The notes below the pieces were generated by a model. It was not told where the DNA came from. It was given only the letters and a program-made list of their open reading frames with translations, and did no database searches. A stretch of DNA of 64,000 bases from Flavobacterium sp. MDT1-60 (GTDB taxonomy: Bacteria; Bacteroidota; Bacteroidia; Flavobacteriales; Flavobacteriaceae). The stretch spans positions 3,472,001 to 3,536,000 of the forward strand of contig NZ_CP062159.1 of NCBI RefSeq assembly GCF_014844035.1. Reading direction: 5' to 3'. A program made the translations under genes and the position numbers. Shown piece by piece: positions 25,691 to 33,903 of the stretch. The first letter of the stretch is position 1; the number at the start of each line of letters is the position of its first letter.

Positions 25691-26385
25691 TGAAAATTGC
25701 TATTTATTAAATCCCTTTCCCACGATCCTGGATTACTTTTTATATAACTATAAATCGTCTCAAATCTTTTATAATTACGAACAATATGATCATGATAATT
25801 AGATTGCCAAATGGAATCAGTTCCATTAATCTGTTTTGTTGTTATTGATTTAAATATAGCAACAAATGATGAAATTGAATTTGGTGTACGGGATAATTTT
25901 GATTGATTTTGCTCTAAATTCTCATTCCATTTATCACGTAGAGGCGCACAGCAGTGCGTCTCGGCTATGTTTTCCACAATCTTTGTCGACATACTGGGCG
26001 CAGACGCACTGCTGTGCGCCTCTACAATATGCCCGTGGTTACTGTGCGCCCCTATGATATTCTCGTCTGGATTATACGCCTCTACTATATGCGATGTGGT
26101 TAAAATTGCATTCTGTTTTTGAATTTCTATTAATAAATGCACATGATTTGGCATAACAATCCAATTGTGAAAAAACCAGTTTTTACGAATTTTAATAGAT
26201 TTTAAAAGTTCATTTTCCACAATTTGACCATTTGCATTTAGAATCATTTTCTTGTCTTCAATAGATCCGAAAATGCATTCTCTATTTTTAGTAATTATAG
26301 TTATGAAATAAATTGCTTCGCTTGAATAATCCCAATTTTTCAATCTTTTGGAATCAATTTTATATTTATCCTGAAATAATGTCAT
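25687..26385 (-). CDS. REP-associated tyrosine transposase (RAYT, IS200-like Y1 HUH family)
   Basis: 232 residues. The HUH metal motif is MPNHVHLL (H81, H83) and the catalytic tyrosine is Y197 in WQSNYHDHIVRN. RAYTs are domesticated single-strand transposases that process REP palindromes. Between HUH and Tyr, residues 98-150 are an insertion absent from typical RAYTs, coded by three in-frame 30-bp repeats and a 24-bp perfect inverted repeat. At protein level the decapeptide theme is HIVEAYNPD, ENIIGAHSNH, GHIVEAHSSA. Whether the insertion allows activity is unknown. It overlaps the M1 peptidase start. Confidence 0.88.
   Translation of the reverse strand: MTLFQDKYKIDSKRLKNWDYSSEAIYFITIITKNRECIFGSIEDKKMILNANGQIVENELLKSIKIRKNWFFHNWIVMPNHVHLLIEIQKQNAILTTSHIVEAYNPDENIIGAHSNHGHIVEAHSSASAPSMSTKIVENIAETHCCAPLRDKWNENLEQNQSKLSRTPNSISSFVAIFKSITTKQINGTDSIWQSNYHDHIVRNYKRFETIYSYIKSNPGSWERDLINSNFQ
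25938..26025. repeat. REP-like 24-bp inverted repeat inside the RAYT gene
   Basis: Arms 25938-25961 and 26002-26025 are exact reverse complements (core gaggcgcacagcagtgcgtc) separated by 40 bp. It is far more GC-rich than surrounding DNA. Each arm itself contains a short imperfect palindrome around gcacagcagtgc. This is the structure expected of a paired REP element, but it lies within the coding sequence of the transposase. Confidence 0.88.
26016..26105. repeat. Three in-frame 30-bp tandem repeats in the RAYT gene
   Basis: Degenerate 30-bp units start at 26016, 26046 and 26076, each opening with gcgcctctac or a close variant and followed by aatatgc-like and gtggt-like segments. The period is exactly ten codons, so the frame is kept. 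The first unit overlaps the right arm of the REP-like inverted repeat, so the tandem array seems to derive from it. Confidence 0.75.
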
Positions 26386-26404
26386 TTTTTGGCGTATAAG
26401 AATC

Positions 26405-26412
26405 CAAAGTTA
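26405..26412 (-). promoter_or_regulatory. -7 promoter element for the RAYT-M1 peptidase unit
   Basis: The minus strand reads TAACTTTG, matching TAnnTTTG, 19 bp upstream of the RAYT ATG. Confidence 0.45.
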
Positions 26413-26467
26413 CAAAGGTTTCACCAACAAATCGAATGAAATTTGTAAGTTTACCACAGAAAAATAC

Positions 26468-27217
26468 ATGATCGTGCAAACACCTAAAAAAGCCTTATTT
26501 AACTGGAGCAGCGGAAAAGATTCTGCTCTTACTTTATATAAAATTCTACAAAATCCTGATTATAAAATTGAATGTTTATTGACCAGTGTTAATCAGCAGT
26601 TTCAGCGTATTTCGATGCACGGCGTTCGTGTTGAACTACTCGAAGCGCAAGCAAAAAGTATTGGATTACCTTTGGAAATTTTGCAGGTTCCGGAAATGCC
26701 AACCATGGAAGTCTATGAAAATGTTATGACAAAAACATTGACAGGACTAAAAAACAAAGGCATATCACATTCTGTTTTTGGAGATATTTTTCTGGAAGAT
26801 TTACGTAAATATCGCGAAGATCAATTGGCAAAAATAGGTTTTGAAGGCGTTTTCCCAATTTGGAAAATTCCAACAAAAGACTTAATTCAGGAATTTATTT
26901 CTTTAGGATTTAAAACCATTGTAGTTTGTGTAAACGAAAGATATTTGGATAAAAGTTTTGTGGGCCGAATTATCGATCAGGATTTTATTAATGACTTACC
27001 TGAGAATGTAGATGTTTGCGGTGAAAATGGAGAATTCCATACTTTTGCTTTTGATGGCCCAATTTTCTCGGAGCCGATAAATTTTGAAATTGGAGAAATC
27101 GTTTATAGAAAATATGAAAAACCTAAAAACGAAGATTCATCAGATACCGCTTGCGATACAAGCGCCAGCGATGCTTTTGATTATGGTTTTTGGTATTGCG
27201 ATTTGATTCCGAAATAA
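26468..27217 (+). CDS. Dph6-related PP-loop ATPase (diphthine--ammonia ligase family)
   Basis: 249 residues. The PP-loop FNWSSGKDSALTLYK (S14-S19) is at the N-terminus, followed by RISMHGVR, SVFGDIFLEDLR and a C-terminal DVCGENGEFHTFAFDGP motif, all diagnostic of the MJ0570/Dph6 group. In archaea and eukaryotes this enzyme amidates diphthine on EF2. Bacteria lack diphthamide, so the bacterial substrate is unknown and the family name should not be read as function. Single gene. Confidence 0.85.
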   Translation: MIVQTPKKALFNWSSGKDSALTLYKILQNPDYKIECLLTSVNQQFQRISMHGVRVELLEAQAKSIGLPLEILQVPEMPTMEVYENVMTKTLTGLKNKGISHSVFGDIFLEDLRKYREDQLAKIGFEGVFPIWKIPTKDLIQEFISLGFKTIVVCVNERYLDKSFVGRIIDQDFINDLPENVDVCGENGEFHTFAFDGPIFSEPINFEIGEIVYRKYEKPKNEDSSDTACDTSASDAFDYGFWYCDLIPK

Positions 27218-27261
27218 AATAGTTTGCCACGACTCGAGCGAAAGCGGATAGAAGCAAAAAG

Positions 27262-27807
27262 TTATTCTTCCGAATACATTCTAAGCAAATTCGTCACCGT
27301 ATTCCAATTCCGCATTGTTACTATAACATTCAGTTTTTTCTCAATGTATTTGCCTTCTAATCTTGTTTTTCCGGCTCCTATATCATATTTAATAAAAATT
27401 CTGTTGCCATCTATACACGCTTCATCAGGTTTGAACTGACTGATTTTCAAATCGTTTATATTCTCCTTTTTTAATTCAGTTGAAACAAAAGCAACATATA
27501 GTTTTTTAGTATCAATATCTTTCTCTTTTAGATAAGGGCTGTTTTTAAAACATAATTCCAGATCTTGTTTTGTTATTACAATTGTTGGAACTTCATGTCC
27601 GAAAACCTTGAAAATTTCCTGTTTGATAATAAAACCCACTTTCGACGCACTTTCTTCTTCAGTATCAACAAAAACATTTCCAGATTGTAAATAAGTTCGT
27701 ACATTCTGAAAACCAATATTCTCCAACATAGCTTTCAAAGCTTCCATTTTCATCATGTTATGACCTGAAACGTTGATACCGCGTAAAAGTGCTAAATGTG
27801 TTGTCAT
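27262..27807 (-). CDS. DUF1697 family protein
   Basis: 181 residues starting MTTHLALLRGINVSGHNMMKM, the characteristic LLRGINVGG-type opening of DUF1697, with TYLQSGNVFVDT and a closing MRNWNTVTNLL motif. The family is soluble and widespread; its biochemical role is not established. Convergent with the Dph6-related gene and preceded by the lipoprotein pseudogene on the same strand. Confidence 0.9.
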   Translation of the reverse strand: MTTHLALLRGINVSGHNMMKMEALKAMLENIGFQNVRTYLQSGNVFVDTEEESASKVGFIIKQEIFKVFGHEVPTIVITKQDLELCFKNSPYLKEKDIDTKKLYVAFVSTELKKENINDLKISQFKPDEACIDGNRIFIKYDIGAGKTRLEGKYIEKKLNVIVTMRNWNTVTNLLRMYSEE

Positions 27808-27826
27808 TTTTAAAGTGTTAAAAACA

Positions 27827-27860
27827 AAAAACTATTCAATTTAATTACTGAATAGTTTTT
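27827..27860 (-). terminator. Terminator-like hairpin after the frameshifted lipoprotein gene
   Basis: Perfect 12-bp arms 27827-27838 and 27849-27860 with a 10-bp loop; the minus strand ends in a T-run. It separates the lipoprotein pseudogene from DUF1697. Confidence 0.7.
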
Positions 27861-27886
27861 ATAAGTTATTACAAATTTACATTTTT

Positions 27887-28317
27887 TTATCTCATTTTTT
27901 TATAAAACAAACCCGGTCCGTCAAACATTCGCCATGTACTTGTTAATAACCCATCTGAATTTACATATAGATCTTCGCTTAAACCTCCAAAACAGCTTCC
28001 AATAATGTCATTGTCTTCCTTGTAAGTCAATTTTATATGTGTCTCATTTTGATTTTTATAATCTCAAATTTTCCAGATGCATAAGTTTTTGTCGTTTCTT
28101 GTATTCTTGTTTTTACAAAAGTACGATCTGTTTTAAAATCATAAAATTCCTGCCATTGAGGATTCCCGTTAATATAAAGTGCTGGTATAAAAACTCTTGT
28201 CATTTTAGTCAGTTTCCATTTTCCGTAATAATATGTAATCACGGCAGAGTTTGCCTCACTATTCGAACAGGATAAAAAACAAAACATCAACATAAAAGCA
28301 ATTCCAATCTTCTTCAT
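27887..28317 (-). pseudogene. Lipocalin-like lipoprotein gene broken by a -1 frameshift
   Basis: The first 94 codons from 28317 give a lipoprotein signal peptide (MFCFLSC lipobox) and KWKLTKMTR, an opening like small lipocalin-like lipoproteins. The frame then ends early at 28033. The next frame continues the same kind of protein (KNQNETHIKLTYKEDND then SDGLLTSTWRMFDGPGLFYK) to a stop at 27887. The junction is near 28066-28076, in an A/T-rich run where one extra T would restore a protein of about 142 residues. It could be a real mutation, a phase-variable tract or an assembly error. Confidence 0.75.
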
Positions 28318-28460
28318 TTGTATATTTTAAGATTTAATTTACTTATATAGATGAAGGTTTCGTTAAAGGTTGCTTTTATTTGTTGAAAATATTTATTAAA
28401 CGAAAAAAACTCTACTATTTAAAAGCAGAGTTTTTATGCAATTTTACTTTAAAATTAAAT

Positions 28461-29741
28461 TTATAATACAGTCGCGATTTTAGATTTTAAAGGAATATTA
28501 CTGGAATTTAAACCTGGTTTTTGACCGTGCATATCAAACGCAAGCTTCACCTGAGGGCCAAAAAACAGACAGTGTGTTGAACCTCCAAAATGAAACATCC
28601 CAAGTTGATCTCCCTTTTTGACATGTTGGCCTTCATAAACTGTTATTTCGCAAGAAGAAACTTCGGCCATTCCAACCGGCATAAAACACATTAATCCTAT
28701 TTTTGGATTGTCAGCTTGTATAAAAATAAGTGCTCTTGTGGCTAGTTCAGTAATATAACCTTGAGAATCATTTGGCCCTGCATCGTCAAAACCTTCAGAA
28801 ATTGCTTCTGCATAATAAGTTCCGTCAACAGTGTAAGCTTTAACGATAGTACCGCTCACTGGGCTATGCCAGCGATGATAACTTAAAGCACTCAAAAAAG
28901 CCTGATAGATAGTTCCACCAATAAATTTTTCTATAAAAGAATCCCCAGCCATCATATGTTCAATGGAATATGGCTGTGCTTTTATCCAAAATTTATCTCT
29001 GCCATTTACTTTTTCAGCAATTCTGTAGGGAGCAGATTCGCAGGCGTTTGTAATTACATTATCATCATCCGGACTTGCCAAAGGCCTCTGTCCTGGTCTA
29101 AATTCGCGAGTAAAAAAATTATCCCAGGATGTAAATCCATGATGCTCTAATTCAGGCTGGCAAATAAATTCGGTATCAAAATTAGGCATCGCTTTCATCG
29201 CATCTGCTCCAAACCAGCCTTTTTTAGGATCTTTATTTAAAACGGCGCAAGAATCAGTTGTTTTTAGGAAAATCCCCCATTCGTTCAACATTTTTTTGAA
29301 TTGCTTATTTACTTTTTCACTTAAGAATGCAGCGTAGCCAGCTTCAGTTCCCATTGACCAATCTAAAATGGCATTAATAGGAAAACCAACAACTCCTGTT
29401 GTATTAAATTCCGGAGCATTTGTCATAATAGTATTAAACAATTGCAGCATATGATGATAATCACGGACCTGTTTATTTCCGGCAGGATCTTTTCTATACT
29501 TTTTTGGAACCTGGCTAAACATCAAATTAAAATACATAAATACTTCGGGGTCATTTTCTATAAAAGACTTAAATTCAGCAATAACCGGCAATAATTCTTT
29601 TGGATTTTTATCTGTTTTCTCAATTAGAACGTTCATCCATTCCTGAAGAATCTTTTTATCAGAAGGAAGCCATTCTCCTACTCTAAAAGGTGCCTGAATG
29701 TGATTGTCTTCGATTGTTTCTGTAAATTTGGTTGTTTCCAT
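28461..29741 (-). CDS. Phosphatidylserine decarboxylase-family enzyme, PsiD-like (with PSDC N-terminal domain)
   Basis: 426 residues, longer than housekeeping Psd (about 220-320). The N-terminal part (about 20-170) matches the PSDC domain of fungal L-tryptophan decarboxylase PsiD and its relatives. The C-terminal decarboxylase part contains FTSWDNFFTREFRPGQRP, YHRWHSPVSG (H289/H292) and the self-cleavage motif FHFGGSTHC; cleavage between G387 and S388 would form the pyruvoyl cofactor. No transmembrane segment is visible. An amino-acid or phospholipid substrate is possible; the domain layout favours a soluble amino-acid decarboxylase. Confidence 0.85.
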   Translation of the reverse strand: METTKFTETIEDNHIQAPFRVGEWLPSDKKILQEWMNVLIEKTDKNPKELLPVIAEFKSFIENDPEVFMYFNLMFSQVPKKYRKDPAGNKQVRDYHHMLQLFNTIMTNAPEFNTTGVVGFPINAILDWSMGTEAGYAAFLSEKVNKQFKKMLNEWGIFLKTTDSCAVLNKDPKKGWFGADAMKAMPNFDTEFICQPELEHHGFTSWDNFFTREFRPGQRPLASPDDDNVITNACESAPYRIAEKVNGRDKFWIKAQPYSIEHMMAGDSFIEKFIGGTIYQAFLSALSYHRWHSPVSGTIVKAYTVDGTYYAEAISEGFDDAGPNDSQGYITELATRALIFIQADNPKIGLMCFMPVGMAEVSSCEITVYEGQHVKKGDQLGMFHFGGSTHCLFFGPQVKLAFDMHGQKPGLNSSNIPLKSKIATVL

Positions 29742-29826
29742 AATAAAGAAAGTTTAATGTTAGATTTAATGTTTTTGGCAGAGATTTTAGAAAATCAATT
29801 TATCTTAACTAAAACTCATATATAAA

Positions 29827-29834
29827 CAAAGATA
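29827..29834 (-). promoter_or_regulatory. -7 promoter element for the PsiD-like decarboxylase
   Basis: The minus strand reads TATCTTTG, an exact TAnnTTTG match, about 86 bp before the ATG, leaving a leader of roughly 80 nt. Confidence 0.45.
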
Positions 29835-30024
29835 CCATTATGTAGGATAATTTTTAGTTTTAAATTCTAAATTATTTAAAAATCAGGTATTTATACGTAC
29901 AAAAAACATTTTGCTTTTCAATTCAAAAACAAAGCGCTTCTTTTTGTCAGAGTAATAATTCCTAAACATTATTCATTTTCAAATTTCCCAATTAAAATCT
30001 ATCTTCGCTTTTCCAAAGATGAAA

Positions 30025-30090
30025 GAAAATAGAGTATAAAATAAAGAGAATAGATTTTTGTCTATGTTCCTTATTCTATACTCTATTTTC
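30025..30090. repeat. Palindrome in the gap upstream of recG
   Basis: Perfect 14-bp arms 30025-30038 and 30077-30090 (gaaaatagagtata), with partial pairing continuing inward. The whole gap 29742-30130 (389 bp) holds only the decarboxylase promoter and this palindrome; I see no gene in it. It lies between divergent genes, so it is not a terminator. Confidence 0.75.
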
Positions 30091-30130
30091 TAAAATCTAA
30101 GCCAGTCTAAAATCTAAGAAGTCAAAAAAA

Positions 30131-32239
30131 ATGTCTAACAATCTCCTTGAAACCCCAATCGAATACTTAAAAGGCGTTGGTCCCAGTCGTGGCCAGTTGC
30201 TTCGCAAGGAATTGGGCATTCATAGATACGGAGATTTGGTTAATTTTTTTCCGAATAGATATATTGACAGAACGCGTTATTACAAAATAAATGAACTTCA
30301 AAATACAGGAGCCGAAGTTCAGATTATTGGTAAAATCATCAATATAAAGACGGTTGAATTTGCGAAAAACAAGAAGCGTTTGGTGGCCACTTTCGTGGAT
30401 GATACAGGCCAAATTGACCTTAATTGGTTTCAGGGGCATAAATGGATTCGTGAAAGTTTAAAGCTGAATGAAGTTTGCGTAATTTTTGGAAAATGTTCTT
30501 TGTATGGAAGTCAGTTTAGTATGGCACATCCGGAAATTGAACTATTGAGCGAGCACGAAAAAAGTCTTCGTTCAGCCATGCAACCCGTATATCCTTCAAC
30601 TGAAACACTTGCCAATAGAGGAATTTCAAATCGAACCATTAATAAAATGATGGAACAATTGTTTTTGGAAACCCAAGCTTTGTTTACCGAAACTTTTCCG
30701 CCCTATTTAATTGAAGAATTAAAATTAATTCCAAAAAGAGCGGCTTTATTCAACATACATTTTCCAAAAAGTACTGATGCTTTGGCGAAAGCCCAATTCC
30801 GATTGAAATTTGAGGAATTGTTTTTTATTCAGCTTCAGTTAATTACTAAAAACCTAATTCGGAAACACAAAATAAAAGGGCATCCCTTTACAAAAGTGGG
30901 TGAGCTTTTTAATGAATTTTATCAGAACCATTTGCCTTTTGAATTAACAAATGCTCAAAAAAGAGTAATAAAAGAAATTCGTGCGGACATGGGAAGTAAT
31001 GCCCAAATGAATCGTTTATTACAAGGAGATGTTGGTTCCGGAAAAACTATTGTGGCTTTTATGAGTATGCTTTTGGCTATTGATAATGGTTTTCAGGCGT
31101 GTTTAATGGCTCCAACAGAAATTCTTGCCAATCAGCATTTTATTGGTTTATCAGAATTAGCTAAAACTTTAAATCTTAATATCAAAATACTGACAGGTTC
31201 AACCAAAACAGCAGCCCGAAAAATCATTCATGAAGAACTTGAAAATGGCAGTTTACATATTTTAATTGGTACACACGCTTTGTTAGAAGATAAAGTCCAA
31301 TTCCAAAATTTAGGTTTGGCTGTAATTGATGAACAGCATCGTTTTGGTGTAGAACAACGTTCGAAATTGTGGAAAAAAAATGATATTCCGCCACACGTTT
31401 TAGTAATGACCGCTACTCCTATTCCGAGAACTTTGGCGATGAGTTTATACGGAGATCTGGATATTTCTGTAATTGATGAATTGCCACCTGGCAGAAAACC
31501 AATTCAGACTGTACATCGTTTTGACAGTAATCGTTTGAAAGTTTGGAAATTCCTGCGTGACGAAATTGCCTTAGGAAGGCAAATTTATATTGTTTATCCG
31601 TTGATTCAGGAATCTGAAAAAATGGATTATAAAGATTTAATGGACGGTTACGAAAGTATCTCGCGTGATTTTCCGCTGCCTCAATATTCGATTTCGATTT
31701 TACATGGAAAAATGAAACCGGCCGATAAAGATGCTGAAATGAAACGCTTTTCTGAAGGAAAAACCAATATTATGGTGGCAACAACAGTAATTGAAGTGGG
31801 TGTAAATGTTCCGAACGCGAGTGTAATGATTATAGAAAGTGCTGAACGTTTTGGATTGTCACAGCTACACCAATTACGTGGCCGCGTTGGTCGTGGAGCC
31901 GAACAAAGTTATTGCATTTTAATGACGAGTCATAAATTAAGTACTGATAGTAAAACCCGTATGGAGACTATGGTTCAGACGAATGATGGTTTTGAAATTG
32001 CAGAAGTCGACCTGAAACTACGTGGCCCGGGAGATTTAATGGGAACACAACAAAGTGGTGTTTTAAACCTTCAAATTGCAGATATAGTTAGAGATCGTGA
32101 TATTTTAAGTTTAGCAAGAAACTATGCAATGAAAATCTTGAAGGAAGACGGTCCACTTCAAAAACCGGAACATGCTGTACTAAAAGCTGTTTTTATAGAA
32201 TTGACGAAGAAGAAAAACATTTGGAATTATATTTCTTAA
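30131..32239 (+). CDS. recG: ATP-dependent DNA helicase RecG
   Basis: 702 residues, normal for RecG. It begins with the wedge-domain opening PIEYLKGVGPSRGQLLRKEL, an OB-fold wedge, then SF2 motifs: LLQGDVGSGKTIVA (near 295-308), APTEILANQH, VIDEQHRFGV (near 397), MTATPIPRTLAMS, VATTVIEVGVNVPNA and QLRGRVGRG. The TRG motif region and C-terminal helix are intact. RecG remodels stalled forks and branched DNA. Single gene. Confidence 0.96.
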   Translation: MSNNLLETPIEYLKGVGPSRGQLLRKELGIHRYGDLVNFFPNRYIDRTRYYKINELQNTGAEVQIIGKIINIKTVEFAKNKKRLVATFVDDTGQIDLNWFQGHKWIRESLKLNEVCVIFGKCSLYGSQFSMAHPEIELLSEHEKSLRSAMQPVYPSTETLANRGISNRTINKMMEQLFLETQALFTETFPPYLIEELKLIPKRAALFNIHFPKSTDALAKAQFRLKFEELFFIQLQLITKNLIRKHKIKGHPFTKVGELFNEFYQNHLPFELTNAQKRVIKEIRADMGSNAQMNRLLQGDVGSGKTIVAFMSMLLAIDNGFQACLMAPTEILANQHFIGLSELAKTLNLNIKILTGSTKTAARKIIHEELENGSLHILIGTHALLEDKVQFQNLGLAVIDEQHRFGVEQRSKLWKKNDIPPHVLVMTATPIPRTLAMSLYGDLDISVIDELPPGRKPIQTVHRFDSNRLKVWKFLRDEIALGRQIYIVYPLIQESEKMDYKDLMDGYESISRDFPLPQYSISILHGKMKPADKDAEMKRFSEGKTNIMVATTVIEVGVNVPNASVMIIESAERFGLSQLHQLRGRVGRGAEQSYCILMTSHKLSTDSKTRMETMVQTNDGFEIAEVDLKLRGPGDLMGTQQSGVLNLQIADIVRDRDILSLARNYAMKILKEDGPLQKPEHAVLKAVFIELTKKKNIWNYIS

Positions 32240-32241
32240 GG

Positions 32242-32308
32242 TTCTAAGTCGCTAAGATTCTAAGTCGCTAAGCTTTTAATCTTAGTACCTTAGAATCTTA
32301 GTAGCTTA
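32242..32308. repeat. Tandem and inverted dispersed repeat after recG
   Basis: The 15-mer ttctaagtcgctaag occurs at 32242-32256 and 32258-32272 (period 16), followed by inverted material at 32281-32308 that matches 20223-20250 in reverse complement (26/28). It sits between convergent recG and the PAS gene and can fold into a hairpin. Confidence 0.8.
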
Positions 32309-32322
32309 GCAACTTAAAAAAA

Positions 32323-32928
32323 CTATTTCTTTTTAGGCGCTTCTTTCTTTTCAAAGAGACCATTAAAAAGACCTTTACTTACTTTGTTTTTATCATCTTT
32401 TCCCGTTGTAACAAGATGATCAATATATTCCATATATGTTTTTTTGCGTTCCTCTAAAAAGCCAGTCAAGTATTCCTCAGACGCTAACATTCCACTGGCT
32501 TCTTCGATATGCAAAAGCTTTTTATACAGAGGTTCGATAAACTTTACAATAATATCCTCTGAAACGGATTTTCTTGTTCCAAAATATCCAACGATCTCTC
32601 CATCAGAATCGGCTATGATTTTAAAATCGGTAATTACCCAATAATATCTACCCGTTTTAGACATATTCTTGATGATGGCGTGAATATTTTTACTCGATTT
32701 AATACTATCCCATAGCAATTTAAAAATCACTTTAGGCATGTCAGGGTGGCGAATTAAATTATGAGGCTGTCCAATAAGCTCAAATTCATCATAACCAGAT
32801 ACGTCAATAAAATCTTCATTGGCGTATAGAATCGTTCCTTTTGTATCTGTTTTGCTAAGTAGTACTTTATTCTTATTCCAATCAACTTCTCTGTCTGATG
32901 GGGTCGGGCGGGTAATTCTGATATCCAT
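32323..32928 (-). CDS. PAS-domain protein (Aer-like sensor module)
   Basis: 201 residues. A single PAS domain (about 20-130) opens with SKTDTKGTILYANEDFIDVSGY and contains LIRHPDMPKVIFKLLWDSIK and GRYYWVITDFK, the version found in Aer-type aerotaxis receptors that hold FAD. There is no HAMP, kinase or methyl-accepting domain; the C-terminus is a charged helix and a lysine-rich tail. It likely signals by protein contact. The neighbouring gene (33018-33878) encodes a membrane protein with a degenerate kinase helix pair, a plausible partner. Confidence 0.82.
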   Translation of the reverse strand: MDIRITRPTPSDREVDWNKNKVLLSKTDTKGTILYANEDFIDVSGYDEFELIGQPHNLIRHPDMPKVIFKLLWDSIKSSKNIHAIIKNMSKTGRYYWVITDFKIIADSDGEIVGYFGTRKSVSEDIIVKFIEPLYKKLLHIEEASGMLASEEYLTGFLEERKKTYMEYIDHLVTTGKDDKNKVSKGLFNGLFEKKEAPKKK

Positions 32929-33017
32929 AAATTTTGTATTAAAAATTAATATGTAATTACTTTCTGAGTATACTATTTAATTGCATAAATTATTGATTAT
33001 AAATAAATTAAAAGACT

Positions 33018-33878
33018 TTAATGTGATGGTCTGCTATTAATAGACTTAACATGAATATCATTCACCATATCATCAATTTTTTTGGCACTTTCACGCATCA
33101 TATCTAAATAACTTAAAAGCTTATCGTTATCCGTATGGCCTTTTGAAACATCAATAAGTTTTAATACAGAACTTACAGGTAATTTTAAATCTAAAGTTGT
33201 TCTGTGTACAAAATCATTGTATTCTTTAGTGGCAGATAATGAACTATATTTTGCCGATGCCAGTTTCATATTTTCCAATTCATATTCATCAGATATTTTA
33301 GAAATGTGGTTTTGGCTATGTGTTTTAAAATAGTAAGCCCAATATCCGTTCATAAAGAAAACGACTGCAGCTAATATTACGTGAATAATAAACGTTTCCA
33401 TATCAAAATTCACTTGTGAAAAATACAATTGTATTCCTTTTGGATCTGTGTAAATAAAGTTTTGCATATAAGCCAAAGCTCCATGATGTAAGACAACCAA
33501 AAGCGTAAGTGGAATTTGTAATTTCCAGTTTTGATAAATAATCAGGATTGTGCTGGCAATAAAAACCGTAAAGTGCATTTCGAACAAACCATGCATCTGA
33601 TAAATATATTGCGCCATAAAAATGGCAAGCACAACCGCTAATACATATTGATAAAATTTGGACTTTTTAAGAAAAAATTTTGCCGAATAATAGGCTAACA
33701 AATTTAATGTTCCCACTCCTGCTCCAATCTCCCAGGTATCATATTTAAAAGCCAGAGCGATCCCGAGAAGAAAATAAATGGCGAGAACATAATTAATAAT
33801 CGTATCTGATTTTTGTGTCATTGTAGACATGAAATTGTGCAGATAATCCTGTTCATTCAAACTAGCTTTTGCTTTCAT
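33018..33878 (-). CDS. Multi-pass membrane sensor with a degenerate HisKA-like helical hairpin
   Basis: 286 residues. The N-terminal part (about 25-185) has six hydrophobic segments with MHGLFEMHFTVFIA and VVLHHGALAYMQN, the membrane sensor type seen ahead of some chemotaxis and GGDEF proteins. The C-terminal 65 residues read like a HisKA dimerisation hairpin, but the phospho-histidine place is leucine (L229 in TTLDLKLPVSSVLKL), and no ATPase domain follows. It therefore cannot act as a normal kinase and may work as a dimeric scaffold with the adjacent PAS protein. Function inferred only. Confidence 0.65.
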   Translation of the reverse strand: MKAKASLNEQDYLHNFMSTMTQKSDTIINYVLAIYFLLGIALAFKYDTWEIGAGVGTLNLLAYYSAKFFLKKSKFYQYVLAVVLAIFMAQYIYQMHGLFEMHFTVFIASTILIIYQNWKLQIPLTLLVVLHHGALAYMQNFIYTDPKGIQLYFSQVNFDMETFIIHVILAAVVFFMNGYWAYYFKTHSQNHISKISDEYELENMKLASAKYSSLSATKEYNDFVHRTTLDLKLPVSSVLKLIDVSKGHTDNDKLLSYLDMMRESAKKIDDMVNDIHVKSINSRPSH

Positions 33879-33903
33879 AATTTAGGTAATGTTAAGGTTA
33901 GAT

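Noticed and set aside
25866-26057. Plus-strand ORF across the RAYT repeats
   Set aside because: It is the antisense reading of the palindrome and 30-bp repeats within the RAYT gene, with no start signal.
25938-26105. CRISPR-like array, because of regularly spaced repeats
   Set aside because: The 30-bp units are contiguous tandem repeats without spacers and lie in a coding frame; no cas genes are present.
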